Translations under genes and position numbers: made by a program | Notes under the pieces: generated by a model | The model's database searches: none | What the model was told of the DNA's origin: nothing | The model's input: only the letters and a program-made list of their open reading frames with translations | DNA from: Pseudomonadota bacterium | Lineage (GTDB): Bacteria; Pseudomonadota; Alphaproteobacteria; Caulobacterales; Caulobacteraceae | Reading direction: 5' to 3' | DNA length: 7,641 nucleotides | Assembly: GCA_023445955.1 (NCBI GenBank) | Contig: JAEXJH010000690.1 | Coordinates: forward strand, 1 to 7,641 | Shown here: positions 5,234 through 7,641 of the stretch, piece after piece | How positions within the stretch are numbered: the first letter of the stretch is position 1 | Layout of the letters: each line of letters starts with the position of its first letter

Positions 5234-6448
5234 TCAGGCGCGGGCGCGCTTGAGGGGCTCGATCACGCCCAGGGCCGCGCCAATTTCGGCGAAGGCGCCC
5301 AGGACGGCGTCGATCTGCTCGTCGGTGTGAGCGGCGCTGACGCTGGCGCGCAGCAGCGGACGGCTGTCCGGCGTGGCGGGCGGCAGGGCCAGGTTCAGGT
5401 AGACGCCGGCTTGCAGCAGGCCATTCCACATGGCGATGGCGCGTTCCTGGTCCGGGATGGTCGTGGCGACCACCGGGCTGGCCGTCGGGCCGGTGTGGAA
5501 GCCCATGGCGGTCAGGCCGTCGTAGAGACGCTTGGCGTTGCGGTTCAGGCGGTCGCGCAGCTCGGGCTGCTCGACCATGCGGCGCAGCGCCGTGACCGTC
5601 GAAGCCACGACAGCCGGCGGCAGCGAGGCGGTGAACATGTAGGGGCGGCAGACGACGCGCATGACGTCGAAGTCGTCCATGTTCGAGACGCAGAAGCCGC
5701 CGATGGCGCCCAGGCTCTTGGAGAAGGTGCCGACGATGAAGTCGACATCGTCTTCCACGCCGGCCGCTTCGGCCAGGCCGCGGCCCGTGGCGCCCAGGAC
5801 GCCCATCGAGTGAGCTTCGTCGACCAGCAGGTAGCCGCCCAGCTCGCGCTTCACGGCGGCGATTTCCTTCAGCGGCGCGACGTCGCCGATCATCGAATAG
5901 ACGCCCTCGACCACGATCAGGCGCTCACCGGGCGCGTCGCCCAGGCGGCGCAGGCGCTTGGCCAGGTCTTCGGGGTCGTTGTGACGGAAGCGGATGACCT
6001 CGGCGTGGCCCAGACGCGAGCCGTCGTAGATCGAGGCGTGGCTGTCGGCGTCGAGGATCAGGTGGTCGCCGCGACCCACCAGGGTCGAGAGCACGCCCAG
6101 ATTGGCCTGGTAGCCGGTCGTGAAGACCATGGCGTGCTTGCGGCCGTAGAACTTGGCCAGTTCGGTCTCCAGCTCGACGTGAGCCTCGAACGAACCGTTG
6201 GCGATGCGCGAGCCGGTGGTGCCGGTGCCCCGCTCCTGGACGGCCTTCACCGAGGCGTCGATCGCCTGCTGGTCGAAGGTCAGGCCCAGATAGTTGTTGG
6301 TGCCCAGCAGGATGGTCTTGCGGCCTTCGACGACGCCTTCGGTCGGCGAGGTCACGGCGTCGAAGCGGACCTTGAACGGATCGGCGCCGGCGTCCTGGAT
6401 GGCCTTGTACGCGTCGCGATAGGCCAGGTGCTTATCGAATAGCCCCAT
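5234..6448 (-). CDS. spt: Serine palmitoyltransferase
   Basis: This 404-residue PLP enzyme of the alpha-oxoamine synthase family condenses L-serine with a long-chain acyl thioester, releasing CO2 and giving the 3-keto long-chain base, the first committed step of sphingolipid synthesis. The internal aldimine lysine is K244 in G-T-F-S-K-S-L-G (240-247). D210 and H213 in D-E-A-H-S contact the PLP ring, and H137 in D-A-D-S-H-A-S is the ring-stacking histidine. G-T-G-T-T-G-S-R (74-81) is the typical substrate-side loop. KBL, BioF and HemA share the fold; the adjacent acyl carrier protein and cerR favour Spt over these. It has no membrane segment, like soluble bacterial Spt homodimers. ATG at 6448 lies three bases after the acyl carrier protein stop, with AGGG about ten bases upstream, so the two are co-translated. 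The match to the Caulobacter enzyme (CCNA_01220 from memory) is strong. Confidence 0.93.
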   Translation of the reverse strand: MGLFDKHLAYRDAYKAIQDAGADPFKVRFDAVTSPTEGVVEGRKTILLGTNNYLGLTFDQQAIDASVKAVQERGTGTTGSRIANGSFEAHVELETELAKFYGRKHAMVFTTGYQANLGVLSTLVGRGDHLILDADSHASIYDGSRLGHAEVIRFRHNDPEDLAKRLRRLGDAPGERLIVVEGVYSMIGDVAPLKEIAAVKRELGGYLLVDEAHSMGVLGATGRGLAEAAGVEDDVDFIVGTFSKSLGAIGGFCVSNMDDFDVMRVVCRPYMFTASLPPAVVASTVTALRRMVEQPELRDRLNRNAKRLYDGLTAMGFHTGPTASPVVATTIPDQERAIAMWNGLLQAGVYLNLALPPATPDSRPLLRASVSAAHTDEQIDAVLGAFAEIGAALGVIEPLKRARA

Positions 6449-6451
6449 TAG

Positions 6452-6703
6452 TTAAGCCCTAGTCCGGAGATCGTTGATCAGTTTGGAAAGGTCGCCGGCG
6501 GTCTCGACAGAGGCCAGACGGTCGAGCGGAATGGAGATGTCGAAGGTGTCTTCGAGCTCCATGATGATGTTCATCAGGGCTAGAGAGTCCACGGCGAGGT
6601 CACGGCCGATATGCGACTCAGCGCGAACCTCTACGGGCCGCCCCAGAACCTTGCTCGCCGCCACCCCGATCTCGCGCAAGCTGAGATCCGTCACCGTTTC
6701 CAT
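6452..6703 (-). CDS. acp: Dedicated acyl carrier protein for sphingolipid synthesis
   Basis: This 83-residue acidic carrier protein has the phosphopantetheine attachment motif D-S-L at 39-41, with S40 as the modified serine, in the context R-D-L-A-V-D-S-L-A-L-M-N-I-I. Helix II continues into E-L-E-D-T-F-D-I-S-I-P, the usual partner-recognition surface. It is not a typical housekeeping AcpP (which reads D-S-L-D-T-V-E-L), so it is a specialised carrier, most likely delivering the acyl chain to Spt, whose gene starts three bases downstream. A strong ribosome site, GGAGG (6715-6719), sits 11 bases before the ATG, better than those of the neighbours. It follows cerR by a 77-base gap. From memory, the Caulobacter orthologue is among the genes needed for ceramide synthesis. 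Codon use and GC (about 60%) are below the surrounding genes. Confidence 0.9.
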   Translation of the reverse strand: METVTDLSLREIGVAASKVLGRPVEVRAESHIGRDLAVDSLALMNIIMELEDTFDISIPLDRLASVETAGDLSKLINDLRTRA

Positions 6704-6730
6704 TCTAAATCAAACCTCCGGGAGCCCCAC

Positions 6731-6750
6731 CCGTGACACTACTGTAACGG
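6731..6750. promoter_or_regulatory. Imperfect 20-base palindrome upstream of acp-spt
   Basis: In the 77-base gap between cerR and the acyl carrier protein gene, the half-sites CCGTgACAcT and AcTGTaACGG are mirror images at 8 of 10 positions (mismatches in lower case). It lies 27 bases before the acp start codon. It could be an operator or a leader hairpin (CCGTTAC/GTCACGG on the transcript, with one mismatch). On the minus strand, CTGACA followed by GTTACAGT gives only a weak, badly spaced promoter. No terminator is seen after cerR, so read-through from cerR is expected. Confidence 0.35.
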
Positions 6751-6780
6751 CTAGTCTGTCAGATTTCCGCCATATTTGAA

Positions 6781-7641
6781 CTAGGCGGTGATGTTTTTGG
6801 GTAACCACCCTTGTTCTCGATACCAAGCGACGGTTTGTGAGAAGCCGTCGCTCAGGCCGAACACGCTGGGTACTCCCTCCGACATCGGAGCGCTAGATAG
6901 TGACCAATCGTTGTGAAGCAACTCCCTAGCCTTGCCTAAACCGAACACCGAGGGGTTGTTTGAGGCCAAAGACCAAGCATCCGCTAGGTTTCCGACCAGC
7001 AGCAGAGCCGCATTGGGCAGCCTGATCAACCGCGGACTGCGGTTCATCGCCCGACCGGCGGCGGTCATGATTTCTGACCAAGTGTAACCGCCGCGCCGCA
7101 CATCCGAGAGCTCCACAAGGCCCGAGACGGGCCTGCGGCAGAAGGCGACCAGCTTGGCCGCCGCGTCCTGGACGTGGATCATGGCGATCCGCGAGTCTGG
7201 CGACAGCACCGGCAGGACCGGGCTCTTGGCCGCCAGTTCGAAGAGCCCCAGCGTCTCGGTGTCGCCCGGGCCGTAGATAGCCGGCGGCCGTACGACGAGG
7301 GCGCTGGGATAGACCTCGCGCACCACGTCCTCGCCCGCGCGCTTGCTGGCGGCGTAGTTCGAGAGCTGCGGCTCGCGGGCCGCCAGGCTCGACACCAGGA
7401 TGAACCGTGCGCCGGCCTTCTGGGCGGCCAGGGCGGCGGCCTTGGCCCCCTCGCGGTTGACGACGTTGAAGCCGTCCAGCGAGGCGGCCTTGATCAGGCC
7501 GGCCACGTGGATGACGACTTCAGCGCCGCTGCACAAGCGATCGAGCGCGCCAGGGGTCTTGAGGTCACCGACGACGACCTCGACCTCGAGGTCGCGCCAC
7601 AAGGGGTGGATCGGGTCGCGGCGGACCAGGACACGGGGCTT
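6781..7641 (-). CDS. cerR: CerR, NAD(P)-dependent ceramide reductase (N-terminus cut off)
   Basis: The reading frame is open to the right edge, so the start and the glycine-rich Rossmann motif lie outside; 286 residues are visible. Numbering from the edge, K-P-R-V-L-V-R-R (1-8) is the second Rossmann strand, followed by V-V-G-D-L (23-27), V-I-H-V-A-G (43-48), V-S-S-L-A-A (83-88), the catalytic Y96-x3-K100, and R-P-P-A-I-Y-G-P-G-D (118-127). This is the extended short-chain dehydrogenase (NAD-dependent epimerase) fold. In Caulobacter the orthologue reduces the 3-keto group, from memory after the second acyl chain is added. A TTG at 7602 would cut through the fold and is not the real start. It precedes acp and spt on the same strand. 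The C-terminal third has lower GC and rarer codons (TTA, CTA, TCA, GTA) than the rest. The family is certain; the substrate is inferred from locus and recollection. Confidence 0.88.
   Translation of the reverse strand, partial: KPRVLVRRDPIHPLWRDLEVEVVVGDLKTPGALDRLCSGAEVVIHVAGLIKAASLDGFNVVNREGAKAAALAAQKAGARFILVSSLAAREPQLSNYAASKRAGEDVVREVYPSALVVRPPAIYGPGDTETLGLFELAAKSPVLPVLSPDSRIAMIHVQDAAAKLVAFCRRPVSGLVELSDVRRGGYTWSEIMTAAGRAMNRSPRLIRLPNAALLLVGNLADAWSLASNNPSVFGLGKARELLHNDWSLSSAPMSEGVPSVFGLSDGFSQTVAWYREQGWLPKNITA

Noticed and set aside
5222..6442. Plus-strand open frame of 406 codons antisense to spt
   Set aside because: It mirrors spt almost end to end, has the low-complexity A/G/Q/D/V-rich make-up of GC-rich shadow frames, and no recognisable motif. 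Spt on the other strand has every catalytic residue.

Overview
This window looks like chromosomal DNA of a Caulobacter-type alphaproteobacterium. The GC content is high (around 70% in most genes), genes are tightly packed with 4-base start/stop overlaps, and the gene content and order match what I recall of the Caulobacter crescentus sphingolipid locus. From memory, cpgABC corresponds to CCNA_01217-01219 and spt, the acyl carrier protein and cerR to CCNA_01220-01222. I could not run a search, so species and locus matches are recollection, not results.

Layout from left to right. (1) 1-720, minus strand: the N-terminal part of an LptF/LptG-type lipid-export permease, translationally coupled behind a small HIT-family protein. 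(2) 783-1280, plus strand: a secreted DUF2141 protein, whose stop codon overlaps the stop of (3) a calcineurin-like phosphoesterase on the minus strand (1277-2173). (4) A divergent intergenic region (2174-2331) with a hairpin and a promoter-like -10 box. (5) 2332-5176, plus strand: three overlapping genes, read here as cpgA (CDP-alcohol phosphotransferase), cpgB (ceramide kinase, DAGK fold) and cpgC (Tam41/Mmp37-type cytidylyltransferase homologue). (6) A shared bidirectional terminator. (7) 5234-7641, minus strand: cerR (cut off at the window edge), a dedicated acyl carrier protein and spt, transcribed toward the cpg genes.

How the genes work together. Spt condenses serine with an acyl thioester, probably carried by the neighbouring acyl carrier protein, to make the 3-keto long-chain base. 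A ceramide synthase outside the window adds the second acyl chain, and CerR reduces the ketone. CpgB phosphorylates ceramide. CpgC and CpgA, by family, perform CTP-dependent activation and CDP-alcohol head-group transfer, giving the anionic phosphoglycerate sphingolipids that support Caulobacter growth without lipid A. The most interesting inference is that cpgB-cpgC-cpgA mirrors the kinase, CTP-activation and CDP-alcohol-transfer logic of phosphatidylglycerol synthesis, on a sphingoid backbone, with a Lpt-type permease nearby that could move the product or an intermediate.

No tRNA, rRNA, CRISPR array, insertion sequence or integrase was seen. No stretch longer than about 160 bases lacks a gene.
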